Shown here in pieces: positions 8,457 through 17,673 of a stretch of DNA of 64,000 bases; position 1 is the stretch's first letter; every line of letters begins with the position of its first letter. Source of the DNA: Legionella nagasakiensis (GTDB lineage: Bacteria > Pseudomonadota > Gammaproteobacteria > Legionellales > Legionellaceae). A program made the translations under genes and the position numbers. A model generated the notes under the pieces. The model did no database searches. It saw nothing but the letters and a program-made list of their open reading frames with translations, and had not been told where the DNA came from. The stretch is taken from NCBI RefSeq assembly GCF_900639915.1, contig NZ_CAAAID010000013.1, positions 1 through 64,000 on the forward strand. The letters run 5' to 3'.

Positions 8457-10892
8457 TTAATCCAATGGCGTTTTAAACTGCTGCGTCAGTGACGCAAACG
8501 TTTTCCTTTTCATGGAGTCAAATGAAAATTCATCCACTTGAATGGCATCCCATCGCAATTTTTCGACAGCAAGCAAGTGATTCATTTCTTCTTGAGTGAT
8601 TTCATTTTTATCAACTTTTTCCATAAGTTTTTGCTTGAGACTGCCAAATTTAAAACGTTTCAAATCACGGATTTTTTCATACAAGGCTTCATGTTGAATC
8701 ATCGCTTGCAATGCTATCTCCATGCGGTCAACTGGTTGATTATGATCACCACTTAAGTAAACATGTTTACTTAAGTGTTCGCGATAATGATTATTCCTGG
8801 TCATCATACGAGCCAACTGCTGACTAAGTTTGTCACTAGGATAACGCATGCTTTGCCCTAAGGGAAATGCCAGTACGCGCATCACCCCCCCCATAATACG
8901 TGAAGGGAAATTCTGACAGAAAGCAATCATGGATTTCTGCGCATGATAAAAACAATAAGAAACAGCCCATTTGGCATGTAATTGTTCTGCTTCTGTTGCA
9001 TGCTCTCGGGCATACTGAAGTGCCGCCATAGCCATGTAAAGGTAAGACATCCCATCAGCGAGTCTTGCAGACAACCGTTCCTTACGTTTTAACGCACCAC
9101 CCAAATAAATTAAAGCCAAATCAGCTAACCAGGCAAACGCATGACTCAAACGCACAAGTCGCTTATATTCTTTTTTAAGTTCATTATTGGGCACAGCAAT
9201 AAAGAACCCGCCACTCCATGCAGAACAGACTGTTTTGGCAATATTACGGATAAAATAATGGATATGCTGCCAAATAATGTCTTTAAACGCATGTTTATCG
9301 CCACTGGCCAAGGCATAAAATTCCTGACGAATAAACGGATGGCATGCCATTGAACCTTGACCAAAAATTAATAAATTACGTGACATAATGTTGGCGCCTT
9401 CAACAGTCACAGAGATTGGAATTCCTTGATAAAAGCTAGTCATGTAATTGCGAGGCCCCACCACCACCGCACGACCAGCATGAATATCCATAGCATCATT
9501 AATGACAATACGGGCCAGTTCCGTGTTGAAATATTTGGTAATAGCAGAAGCAACGGAAGGTTTTTTATGCTGATTTACAGCCGCCACCGTCAGTAAACGA
9601 GTAGCATTCACCAGATAACTTAAGCCAGCAATTTCCGCAAGCTTTTCTTCGACGCCCTCAAATTGCGCTATTTCAACGTTAAATTGTCGACGAATACGTG
9701 CAAAAGCCCCTGCTGTCAGATACGAAATTGCTGACGATGCAGTCCCTAGCGCAGGCAAAGAAATGGAACGCCCTATCGACAAACATTCAACCAACATTTG
9801 CCACCCATGTCCTGCCTGTTTCTGGCCACCGATGATCGAAGCGATAGGAACAAAAATACTCTCACCGCGAATAGTGCCATTCATAAATGGCTGATCAGCC
9901 GGTAAATGCCGATTTCCAATCTCAAGATTTTCTGTATCGCGAGAAATCAATAGGCAAGTGATCCCTTCTTCGCCTTCCCCCTGCAATAAACCATCTGGAT
10001 CTCTTAAATTAACGGCCAATCCTATCAATGTTGCAACTGGGGCCAAAGTAATCCAACGCTTGTTCAATGTCAGATTAAGTCCAAGTATCTTTTTGCCGTT
10101 AATGACTTTCTTGACCACTACTGCCTCAGATTTAATAGAGGTTGCATCACTACCAGCATCAGGCTCAGTTAAAGCAAAACAAGGAATATCAATCCCTTTT
10201 GCAAGCCTTGGCAAATAATATTTTTTTTGCTCGTCCGTCCCATAATGTTGCAATAACTCTCCAGGGCCCAAGGAATTAGGAACCATGACCGTCACGGCAG
10301 CTACCCCCGACCGGCTGGCAATTTTCATAACCACATCCGAATGAGCACGAGCCGAAAATCCCTTGCCTTGATATTCCTTGTCAATCACCAGACCGAAAAA
10401 TCCTTTTTCCTTAAGATAATCCCAAACTTTAGTTGGTAAATCATGCTGCTGACTGATTTCCCATTCATCCAGCATGCCACATAATATTTGAGTTTCATTA
10501 TCAAGAAATGCCTGCTCTTCAGGCGTAAGGTCTGATGTAATAGAATTTAATTTATTCCAATCTGGCGTTCCGGTAAAAATATCTTTTTCTAGCCACGTAT
10601 CGCCTGCATTTAATGCCTCTTCTTCAGTTTTTGATAACTTGGGAAGCGATTTTTCCGCATGATGGTATAAGAATTCACTGATGGCACCACGAATCGACTC
10701 CACTCTGATAATAAGAAAGATTCCAATGATGACCACCCACAAAAATAACCCAGCAATCCAGGGAAGACCAATAAAAAACGTCGCGATTAACAAATAGACA
10801 GCACTTCCAATGTCCCAGACAAGTGGGTTCAGTGCATGATAAAGAACAATCAAAGTAAACAGCAAATATAACAAAAAAAACAGTGTAGCCAT
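8457..10892 (-). CDS. fadE: FadE-type acyl-CoA dehydrogenase
   Basis: FAD-dependent enzyme for the first step of fatty-acid beta-oxidation. At 811 residues it has the size and layout of E. coli FadE (814): a hydrophobic N-terminus with two membrane segments (about residues 3-25 and 30-65), then an acyl-CoA dehydrogenase domain and a long C-terminal extension. Recognisable signatures are ALTEPDAGSDATSI (FAD/substrate binding), GLVIDKEYQGKGFSARAHSD and the VTVEGANIMSRNLLIFGQGS region near the catalytic area. It stands alone and divergent from the next gene across about 200 bases. There are no nearby fadBA genes. Confidence 0.9.
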   Translation of the reverse strand: MATLFFLLYLLFTLIVLYHALNPLVWDIGSAVYLLIATFFIGLPWIAGLFLWVVIIGIFLIIRVESIRGAISEFLYHHAEKSLPKLSKTEEEALNAGDTWLEKDIFTGTPDWNKLNSITSDLTPEEQAFLDNETQILCGMLDEWEISQQHDLPTKVWDYLKEKGFFGLVIDKEYQGKGFSARAHSDVVMKIASRSGVAAVTVMVPNSLGPGELLQHYGTDEQKKYYLPRLAKGIDIPCFALTEPDAGSDATSIKSEAVVVKKVINGKKILGLNLTLNKRWITLAPVATLIGLAVNLRDPDGLLQGEGEEGITCLLISRDTENLEIGNRHLPADQPFMNGTIRGESIFVPIASIIGGQKQAGHGWQMLVECLSIGRSISLPALGTASSAISYLTAGAFARIRRQFNVEIAQFEGVEEKLAEIAGLSYLVNATRLLTVAAVNQHKKPSVASAITKYFNTELARIVINDAMDIHAGRAVVVGPRNYMTSFYQGIPISVTVEGANIMSRNLLIFGQGSMACHPFIRQEFYALASGDKHAFKDIIWQHIHYFIRNIAKTVCSAWSGGFFIAVPNNELKKEYKRLVRLSHAFAWLADLALIYLGGALKRKERLSARLADGMSYLYMAMAALQYAREHATEAEQLHAKWAVSYCFYHAQKSMIAFCQNFPSRIMGGVMRVLAFPLGQSMRYPSDKLSQQLARMMTRNNHYREHLSKHVYLSGDHNQPVDRMEIALQAMIQHEALYEKIRDLKRFKFGSLKQKLMEKVDKNEITQEEMNHLLAVEKLRWDAIQVDEFSFDSMKRKTFASLTQQFKTPLD

Positions 10893-11094
10893 AACAATCC
10901 CTTCCTTTATCTATGCAACCTCTTAATCATTTTGAGCCTGTCAAAAAGCTCGTAAGATTAATTATATTAATTCAATATGTTATGCCAGTATATACTTCTC
11001 TTAAATCGTGATTAACAAAAAATAAGAGACACCTTGTCAGCAGGCACAAAATGTCCTAGGCTCTGTTAGTGTTCAATCCTATTGTCGTTGATTG

Positions 11095-11715
11095 ATGATG
11101 AGTAAGCGTTTCGTCTGGAATTTTGAAATAAAAAATGAATTCCTGCTGGAATTACCAAGCAATAATGACACACCAGCCGATGAGCTGCGCTGGGAATCAC
11201 GGTATTTTTGGCCTGAAAGCGCAATTATTTCTTTAAATGGCCTTAATGATCAATTTTTAGAATTATCTAGATACGAGGCCAAGCATCGACAAGACACTTA
11301 TTATCTATTGCCTGATGTCAATTTCAATTTAAAAATGCGGCATGATCAATTACTTTATAAGCCAATGCTTAAGCAAACGACTTGGGCAGCCGCCTACGGC
11401 AAAAAAATTAAACTTGCAGCGACTGAGCAATCCCTTTTTATTCCTAATAGTAACCCTATCGATATTCAATCGCTTTTGGTAAATGCTAAAGACAAAATAA
11501 AAACAGTGACCGTCAGTAAAGAGGCACTGATTTACCAATTTCCCATTACCCCTAAGCTTAAGATGGAATTGGCAAGATTGTGCATTGGTGATGAAGTTTA
11601 CTTTAGTTTAAGTCTCGAATCCAAGGTATTGACTTGGGTTGAATACATGAGCAAAAGCCTTCTGCAAGGCAAAACGCCTTGTGATTATGTAACCTTCCTT
11701 AAAACACTTATTTAG
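11095..11715 (+). CDS. Uncharacterised 206-residue protein
   Basis: I do not recognise it. There is no signal peptide. The stretch FLELSRYEAKHRQDTYYLLP followed by NFNLKMRHDQLLYKP resembles the strand pattern of CYTH/triphosphate-tunnel proteins (a D-Y-L acid strand, then K-x-R, then K-P). The initial ExExK signature is not clear, so this remains a suggestion. A polyphosphate kinase lies nearby, but no functional link can be shown. The first codon of the open frame is TTG; ATGs follow at 11095 and 11098, and none has a strong ribosome site. Confidence 0.65.
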   Translation: MMSKRFVWNFEIKNEFLLELPSNNDTPADELRWESRYFWPESAIISLNGLNDQFLELSRYEAKHRQDTYYLLPDVNFNLKMRHDQLLYKPMLKQTTWAAAYGKKIKLAATEQSLFIPNSNPIDIQSLLVNAKDKIKTVTVSKEALIYQFPITPKLKMELARLCIGDEVYFSLSLESKVLTWVEYMSKSLLQGKTPCDYVTFLKTLI

Positions 11716-11792
11716 CTACTCTCGTTGAAGAACGATGCAAGATGATGGCAGAATAAGGTGCAACCATTTAATGATTTAAATTATGCCCTAAC

Positions 11793-12329
11793 ATGATGAT
11801 TAAAACGTTATTTGCCATCATTATCAGCTTCGGTAAAATCGGATTGATTTCATTGGGCGGCGGCAATTCCATGTTAAAACTATTGGAATATGAAGCCGTT
11901 ACCTATCGCCACTGGATTGGGCCTGAAGAGTTCATTCGTATGGTCGGCAGTACCTTTTTATTTCCTGGTCTAACTGCTGTCAAATTATCAGCGCTGATTG
12001 GCTATAAAGCAGCCGGGCTCTTAGGACTCATGTTCGCCGTTATCTGCTTAAATCTGCCAGGATTACTCCTCGCTGTTGCAGGGTATCAATGGTTAACGAG
12101 TCACGATGGTCCTATGATTAAGAAAATTATGGTTTCTGTGCAGTATGGTGCATTGGCATTATTAGCAGCAGCCTCTTTTTCCATTGCTCAAGGGGTGCTT
12201 GAAATGTATTATTCTTTCTCAATCGTCATCGCTTGTATTTTATTTTTTTTAGCGCTAGCTTTTTTACAATTGTCTCCTTTTTGGGGACTCATTGCCTTTA
12301 TAGGAATTTGTTTTTTTCTAGTGCGTTGA
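11793..12329 (+). CDS. Short ChrA-type chromate transporter domain protein
   Basis: An inner-membrane protein of 178 residues with one CHR domain: the N-terminal signature SFGKIGLISLGGGNSMLKLLE and the FPGLTAVKLSALIGYKAAGL segment, with about five to six hydrophobic helices. Short CHR proteins usually occur as adjacent pairs that together make one transporter; here only one copy is present, with ppk1 starting 25 bases downstream. Chromate export is the family assignment and the true substrate is unknown. Confidence 0.75.
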   Translation: MMIKTLFAIIISFGKIGLISLGGGNSMLKLLEYEAVTYRHWIGPEEFIRMVGSTFLFPGLTAVKLSALIGYKAAGLLGLMFAVICLNLPGLLLAVAGYQWLTSHDGPMIKKIMVSVQYGALALLAAASFSIAQGVLEMYYSFSIVIACILFFLALAFLQLSPFWGLIAFIGICFFLVR

Positions 12330-12354
12330 ATTTATATTGCCATTGGAGGCCAGC

Positions 12355-14427
12355 TTGACTCTCTCTCTGGATAACCCAGACTATTATATTAACCGCGAAT
12401 TTACGGCACTAGCATTTAATGAGCGAGTTTTGCAGCTCGCCCGCAATGAACAGCTACCCTTGCTGGAAAGAATGCGTTACCTTTGTATTTGCAGTAGTAA
12501 CCTGGATGAATTTTTTGAAATACGAGTTGCAGGATTAAAAGAAAAAATAGCTCTTGCTTCAATAAAATTAAGCATCGATGGCCTGCGCGCAGATGAGCTG
12601 TTAAGTCAATTAAGTAAAAAGACCCACCGATTAATCGACGAGCTATACAGCATTTTTAATAAGCAATTATTGCCCGCAATGAAAAAAGAGAATATCCATT
12701 TTTACAATACGGAAGACTGGACTGAGGATATTCACTTGTGGGCACAGCATTATTTTAAAAATGAAATTTTGCCCATTGTAAGTCCCATTGCTCTGGATCT
12801 TGCGCATCCTTTTCCTCGTTTATTTAATAAAAGCTTGAATTTCATCATTTCATTAAGTGGCAAAGATGCTTTTGACCGTAATATTAATTATGCAGTTGTT
12901 CATGCTCCCAGATCTTTACCAAGATTGATTCATCTACCTTCGGAACTATGTGGTGAAGGAAGTCATTTTGTTTATTTATCTTCGATTATTAATACCCACA
13001 TCAACCGTTTTTTCCCAGGTATGGAAATTGACGGCTGTTATGCTTTTCGCCTGACCCGCAATAGTGACCTCTCACTAAGAGATGAAGAGGCAGAGGATTT
13101 AGCAGCCGCTGTGCAAAAAGAATTGTTTTCCCGCCATTATGGTCATGTGGTACGGCTCGAAATTGATAAACAATGCCCACATCACATTACAGATTTCCTT
13201 TTACAAAAGTACCACTTGCGTCATGAAGACACTTATTATTGCGATGGTCCTGTTAATATCCAGCGTTATTTACAAGCAATTAACCGTATTCCAAGAGCAG
13301 ATTTAAATTACCCGCCACTTACTCCCCGATTTCCCAGCTTTCTTAAACATAAATATGATCTATTTAGCATTCTTGATGAGCAAGACATCCTGCTTCATCA
13401 TCCTTTTCAAAGCTTTGACGTCGTTATTGATTTTGTTCGACAAGCCGCGGCCGACCCCAGCGTGTTTGCTATTAAACAAACGCTCTACCGCACTCGCTTC
13501 GACTCCATCATGGTTAAGGCGTTGGTGGAAGCAGCCCGTTCTGGTAAAGAGGTCACTGCAGTTATCGAACTGCGGGCACGATTTGATGAAGAATCAAACT
13601 TACGGCTTGCCAATCAGCTGCATGAAGCAGGCGTCTTAGTGTTGTATGGCGTGGTAGGCTTCAAAACGCATGCTAAAATGACTTTAGTTGTGCGACGCGT
13701 GCATGGCAAACTAAAACGATATGTCCATTTAGGGACAGGCAACTATCATGAAGAAACAGCAAAACGCTATACAGATATCAGCTTACTCACCGCTAATCCT
13801 GCAATTACCGCAGATACTCAAATTATTTTTCAACAACTCACAGGGCTCGGTAAAACCGTTAAGCTTAAAGAATTATGTCATTCTCCGTTTACACTGCAAA
13901 AAAATCTTTTGCAACTTATTGACCAATGTGTTCATGCCGCAACAAAAGGAAAAGAGGCAGAAATCATTATCAAGGTCAATGGTTTGACGGACATAATCAT
14001 GATCCAAGCACTTTATGCTGCGTCGCAGACTGGTGTTAAAATCACGCTTATCGTACGCAGCGTCTGCTGTTTGCTTCCCGGCATAAAAGGAATCTCTGAA
14101 AATATACGTGTCTTATCCATCGTCGGCCGTTTTTTAGAACATCATCGTATTTATTATTTTCGTCATGAAAAAGAAGAACATTATTACTGTTCCAGTGCTG
14201 ACTTAATGGAAAGAAATCTATATAACCGAATTGAAATCATGTTTCCTATTTTGGAAGAGGCATGCCGTCAACGCATCAAACACGAAATATTGAAAAACTA
14301 TTTGAAAGATACAAAAGACATCTGGGAAATGCAGAGTGATGGGACTTACAAACCTCCACGCAATGGCACCTACAGCGCCCAGGAAAAATTATTGGAATTA
14401 TACAGCGACAACAATCAACTAACCTAA
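12355..14427 (+). CDS. ppk: Polyphosphate kinase 1
   Basis: Makes inorganic polyphosphate from ATP through a phosphohistidine intermediate; membrane-associated tetramer in E. coli. The four-domain PPK1 organisation is present: an N-terminal domain (EFTALAFNERVLQLA ... NLDEFFEIRVAGLKE), a head domain, and two phospholipase-D-like catalytic domains with FKTHAKMTLVVRR (candidate phospho-accepting His) and the LGTGNYHEETAKRYTDISLLTAN signature. The start is decided by the ribosome site: GGAGG at 12345-12349 sits five bases before the TTG at 12355 (MTLSLDNPDYYINREF). The open frame begins at another TTG six codons earlier, without such a site. The protein is 690 residues. Possibly co-transcribed with the upstream chrA-like gene. 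Confidence 0.93.
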   Translation: MTLSLDNPDYYINREFTALAFNERVLQLARNEQLPLLERMRYLCICSSNLDEFFEIRVAGLKEKIALASIKLSIDGLRADELLSQLSKKTHRLIDELYSIFNKQLLPAMKKENIHFYNTEDWTEDIHLWAQHYFKNEILPIVSPIALDLAHPFPRLFNKSLNFIISLSGKDAFDRNINYAVVHAPRSLPRLIHLPSELCGEGSHFVYLSSIINTHINRFFPGMEIDGCYAFRLTRNSDLSLRDEEAEDLAAAVQKELFSRHYGHVVRLEIDKQCPHHITDFLLQKYHLRHEDTYYCDGPVNIQRYLQAINRIPRADLNYPPLTPRFPSFLKHKYDLFSILDEQDILLHHPFQSFDVVIDFVRQAAADPSVFAIKQTLYRTRFDSIMVKALVEAARSGKEVTAVIELRARFDEESNLRLANQLHEAGVLVLYGVVGFKTHAKMTLVVRRVHGKLKRYVHLGTGNYHEETAKRYTDISLLTANPAITADTQIIFQQLTGLGKTVKLKELCHSPFTLQKNLLQLIDQCVHAATKGKEAEIIIKVNGLTDIIMIQALYAASQTGVKITLIVRSVCCLLPGIKGISENIRVLSIVGRFLEHHRIYYFRHEKEEHYYCSSADLMERNLYNRIEIMFPILEEACRQRIKHEILKNYLKDTKDIWEMQSDGTYKPPRNGTYSAQEKLLELYSDNNQLT

Positions 14428-14442
14428 ATGTTGTTAACCATT

Positions 14443-15447
14443 CTAAAGCGCTGCAATGTGTTCTGTTATAATAAGTGACTTGCTTTTCTTGCCAGCTTCT
14501 TCACAGGCAAGGCGCGGTACCAAGTACCCTGGCAAACGTGTCTGCAAGGACTGAAAAATGTTTTTTGCTTCAGCCAAAGACACATCAAAATGCGCCGCAC
14601 CTTGCACTTTGTCCAGTAGGTGCAAATAATAAGGCATGACACCACATTCCAATAAACGCTCACTTAAAGCCGCCAAGATCAAAGGATCATTATTAATGCC
14701 GGCCAATAAAACAGACTGATTCAATAGATGGCAATCGACATGGCGTAATGCCGCACATGCCTTAGCCACCCGTTCATCCAGTTCCCGTGGATGATTGCTA
14801 TGCAATACAATCACCTTTCGCAAAGACATAGACGCTAACAAGTCAAGCAAAGACTCATCAATACGTTCCGGCAATACCACAGGAAGACGAGAATGGATTC
14901 GCAGCGTACGTACGTGTGGAATCCTTGAGAGATGAAAACATACTTCTCCTAATACTTCATCTTGAGCCAGTAAAGGATCGCCACCACTCAGAATAACTTC
15001 CTGAATAGAAGAATCCTTAGCAATATAATCCAGGGTTAACTGCCATCCTTTTCGACCAGGGTTATTATTGCGATAAGGAAAATGCCGGCGAAAACAATAA
15101 CGACAATTGATGGCACAACTACCAGTAAGAATGAGTAAAACCCGACCATGATATTTATGAATCAATCCTTTGATGGGGTTCGCTGACATTTCTTTTAGCG
15201 GATCATGAACAAACTCATTGCGAATGTGCAGTTCTTCTTCCACAGCAAGCACTTGCAGTAATAGAGGATCATAACGATTTCCTTTTTCCATAAGCTCCGC
15301 AAACGCTCGAGGGACTCGTGTTTTAAATTGCTTTTCGGCCAGATGACTTGCTAGAAAGAGAGGAAGTTGCAAAAATTCTAGCAATTCAGCGGCCGAGGAA
15401 AAACCTTGAGCTAGAATTTTTTGCCAACTGGAAGTGGAATCTCGCAT
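14443..15447 (-). CDS. epmB: EF-P (R)-beta-lysine pathway aminomutase EpmB
   Basis: Radical-SAM lysine 2,3-aminomutase-like enzyme that makes (R)-beta-lysine, which EpmA attaches to elongation factor P. The protein is 334 residues, with the radical-SAM cluster motif GSCAINCRYCFRRHFPY (CxxxCxxC), followed by EVILSGGDPLL and the PLP-binding region near the C-terminus. It is divergent from efp across 71 bases, the usual genomic pairing and strong support for this role over general lysine metabolism. epmA is not in the window. Confidence 0.92.
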   Translation of the reverse strand: MRDSTSSWQKILAQGFSSAAELLEFLQLPLFLASHLAEKQFKTRVPRAFAELMEKGNRYDPLLLQVLAVEEELHIRNEFVHDPLKEMSANPIKGLIHKYHGRVLLILTGSCAINCRYCFRRHFPYRNNNPGRKGWQLTLDYIAKDSSIQEVILSGGDPLLAQDEVLGEVCFHLSRIPHVRTLRIHSRLPVVLPERIDESLLDLLASMSLRKVIVLHSNHPRELDERVAKACAALRHVDCHLLNQSVLLAGINNDPLILAALSERLLECGVMPYYLHLLDKVQGAAHFDVSLAEAKNIFQSLQTRLPGYLVPRLACEEAGKKSKSLIITEHIAAL

Positions 15448-15518
15448 TCAAGATACAGAATTGGTAAACTTCACGAACTTTAACGAAATCACACCAAAAT
15501 CTCAACAGTGGGGAACAA

Positions 15519-16088
15519 ATGGCAATCTACAGCACCAATGAATTTAAAAACGGATTAAAAGTGATGGTTGATAATGCTCCCTGCAGCATTGTTGATTGTG
15601 AGTTTGTCAAACCAGGCAAAGGGCAAGCATTTACACGAGTAAAAATTCGCAATCTCAAAACTGGTCGTGTGGTTGAACGAACTTATAAATCCGGTGAAAC
15701 ATTACCTTCTGCGGATGTAGCCGATGTAGAAATGCAATATTTATATAATGATGGTGAACTTTGGCACTTCATGGTACCTGATAATTTTGAACAATATGCA
15801 GCCGGCCCGGAAGCAGTTGAAGAAGCGGTAAAGTGGCTCAAAGAACAAGACCTATGTACTGTTACACTTTGGAATAATGAACCACTTCAGGTCATTCCTC
15901 CCAATTTTGTCGTGCTTGAAATTACTGAAACTGACCCTGGCCTTAAAGGAGATACTTCCGGCGGAGGTGGAAAGCCTGCTGTTTTAGAAACAGGAGCGGT
16001 GGTCCGCGTTCCATTATTTGTACAAACTGGAGAATTAATTAAAGTCGATACCCGCAAAGGGGAATATGTATCTCGGGCTAAGGAGTAA
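15519..16088 (+). CDS. efp: Translation elongation factor P
   Basis: Binds between the P and E sites and rescues ribosomes stalled at polyproline. The 189 residues cover the three domains: a KOW-like N-terminal domain, then two OB domains ending in [14 protein letters not shown]. The modified loop reads VKPGKGQAF, with Lys34 as the beta-lysylation site, matching the E. coli position. The neighbouring epmB supports modification. A GTGGGGAAC stretch precedes the ATG as ribosome site. Confidence 0.97.
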   Translation: MAIYSTNEFKNGLKVMVDNAPCSIVDCEFVKPGKGQAFTRVKIRNLKTGRVVERTYKSGETLPSADVADVEMQYLYNDGELWHFMVPDNFEQYAAGPEAVEEAVKWLKEQDLCTVTLWNNEPLQVIPPNFVVLEITETDPGLKGDTSGGGGKPAVLETGAVVRVPLFVQTGELIKVDTRKGEYVSRAKE

Positions 16089-16099
16089 CTCTTTAAATA

Positions 16100-16160
16100 A
16101 TGGACAAATCACCCACTTGCCAGAGAGAGGGGGATGAAAACCGGCAAGGGGTATGTCCAT
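16100..16160. repeat. Nested inverted repeats between efp and the lipoprotein gene
   Basis: An outer pair ATGGACA (16100-16106) / TGTCCAT (16154-16160) encloses an inner pair CTTGCC (16116-16121) / GGCAAG (16143-16148). The genes on both sides converge here, so a bidirectional terminator-like or RNA structure is possible. There is no clear T-run directly after the stem. Confidence 0.4.
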
Positions 16161-16171
16161 AGTTAGTATCC

Positions 16172-16414
16172 TTACCAACGATACCAAGAGCGTCGATAAA
16201 CACGCGGGCCATAATAGGTGCGGGTGTTATAATAGCGATAGCCAGAATAATAACGTGTAGGATAATAATAACGAGTACCCCAATAATAAGAGGGATAACC
16301 CACGCCTACGGAGTAAGTACTATAAGTTGGTGTATAGGTTGTGGTAGCTACTGTGCAACCACTCAATAATACTGCGGCTGATAGGGCTAAAAAGCCAGAG
16401 GTTAGCGTTTTCAT
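16172..16414 (-). CDS. Small tyrosine-rich lipoprotein
   Basis: An 80-residue protein with a lipoprotein signal peptide (SGFLALSAAVLLSGC, lipobox LSGC with Cys20) and a mature part made mostly of Tyr, Arg, Thr and Ser with YYxxxRYY-like repeats (YPTRYYSGYRYYNTRTYYG). Such small Tyr-rich lipoproteins are common in gammaproteobacterial envelopes, but I know of no established function. GAAGGA-like bases lie upstream of the ATG on the minus strand. Confidence 0.85.
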   Translation of the reverse strand: MKTLTSGFLALSAAVLLSGCTVATTTYTPTYSTYSVGVGYPSYYWGTRYYYPTRYYSGYRYYNTRTYYGPRVYRRSWYRW

Positions 16415-16497
16415 GACTGCTTCCTTGCAAAATATGTATATTAATTATACTTTAAGATTAAAATTATATCAACTTAGAAGGGGGGTTAATACAACTT

Positions 16498-17205
16498 TTA
16501 GGCGTGCTTTAACATTTTAATTTGAGTGGTCAATTGATCATACCCAGCTTCAACATTGACATAATCTCGAGAAGCTAAGTAAATAGACAAAGAGCCATCA
16601 TCTTCTGCATTTCTGGCTTGCCATACACTATTATAATTTAAATCTTTTAGGCGTATAAAATCATCTTTTTTAGTCACTAGATAAAAATTTCTATAATGAC
16701 GCTTATCGGAATAATTCAACGCCTGAGCCTCAGAAGACAGAGGATGGCCGGGCAAATATTCATGGACGGAATAAGAGCGATTATTATGGACGGCAATAAT
16801 TTTCCCTTCAGGTAACAGCATTTTAATCTTATCTGCTAGTTTTTTGACTTCTTGATGTGCCTCAGGGGTGTAAGAGCCAAACTGCATCAGCGTTTTTTTA
16901 ATACCAATATCACTAAAAATACGATTTGGATCAAATTCATAACGTTTATGATATAAATGAAAAACAATATTTCTTTCACCAGAATGAATTAAGGTAAGAA
17001 GATGCCCGCCCTCAGCATTGATGATTGCATTTGCCGCCTTTAGAGCCGTTGTTTCATTTTGATGTAAATGCACAAAGGTTTTGCCACGACCTCGCTCTTT
17101 CTGGTGGATAATAACGATTTCATCACCTACTCTCACAGGATGCTTATCGGCAAATACTGGTTGCAACGACAGAAGAAAGCACACAAAAATCCACCCCATT
17201 TTCAT
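16498..17205 (-). CDS. Secreted protein with M14-like (zinc carboxypeptidase-type) motifs
   Basis: A 235-residue protein with a signal peptide (MGWIFVCFLLSLQPVFA, cleavage about residue 19). I read a possible zinc-peptidase layout: His48-x-x-Glu51 (HLHQNE), Asn94-Arg95 in FDPNRIF, His140 in AVHNNRSYS and Glu219 in VNVEA. M14 carboxypeptidases use an HxxE pair, a later His as third zinc ligand, an Asn-Arg pair for substrate and a late catalytic Glu, in this order. At about 215 mature residues it is smaller than classical M14 enzymes. The assignment is inference from motif order. Confidence 0.6.
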   Translation of the reverse strand: MKMGWIFVCFLLSLQPVFADKHPVRVGDEIVIIHQKERGRGKTFVHLHQNETTALKAANAIINAEGGHLLTLIHSGERNIVFHLYHKRYEFDPNRIFSDIGIKKTLMQFGSYTPEAHQEVKKLADKIKMLLPEGKIIAVHNNRSYSVHEYLPGHPLSSEAQALNYSDKRHYRNFYLVTKKDDFIRLKDLNYNSVWQARNAEDDGSLSIYLASRDYVNVEAGYDQLTTQIKMLKHA

Positions 17206-17673
17206 TTAACTTTAACCATTAAGTTTAAATTTGTAACATATTATCGCAATCCGATCCTAATCTCAATGTTCAAATTCAAGCCGAATTGGTCAAATGCCTC
17301 AAAATGGATTCAAAGATAAGACGACACTGATTTAGATATCAAAGATAGAAACAGGCAATGATCCCCTGCGCATCTGAGCCGCAAATCCTATTCATCATGG
17401 TGACCTATGAAATGCTTGAGGTTCCCTGCTCAGAAACAGATTTACACACGGCATCTCAAACAAATCTCCTTCTTTCCATCGTATTTTGGTTCAGCCAGGG
17501 TAAATCATTACCTCTATGTTTTATAATAGACCACTAAGTGGATAATTGGCAATAAACCTTCTTTATATTCTCCCCATTTTAATAAGCACAATTAGTCAAC
17601 ACACTGCACATATTGTTAATAATGTGGTATGATTCGTACTCTAATTTCTCAAGCAACATTCGCTGAAGGTACT
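17206..17673. other. Long intergenic region upstream of the SulP gene
   Basis: About 470 bases between the divergent M14-like and SulP genes. No convincing gene, RNA or repeat is visible. A TATAAT hexamer occurs near 17522 and a TATGAT near 17626, but neither has a good -35 at standard spacing that I can defend. Confidence 0.35.

Noticed and set aside
11095..11715. YaeQ-family assignment
   Set aside because: The sequence lacks the YaeQ signatures; the weak CYTH-like pattern is mentioned only as a suggestion.
17206..17673. Possible promoter hexamers (TATAAT near 17522, TATGAT near 17626) before the SulP gene
   Set aside because: No -35 at a usual distance for either that I can defend, so no promoter is called.
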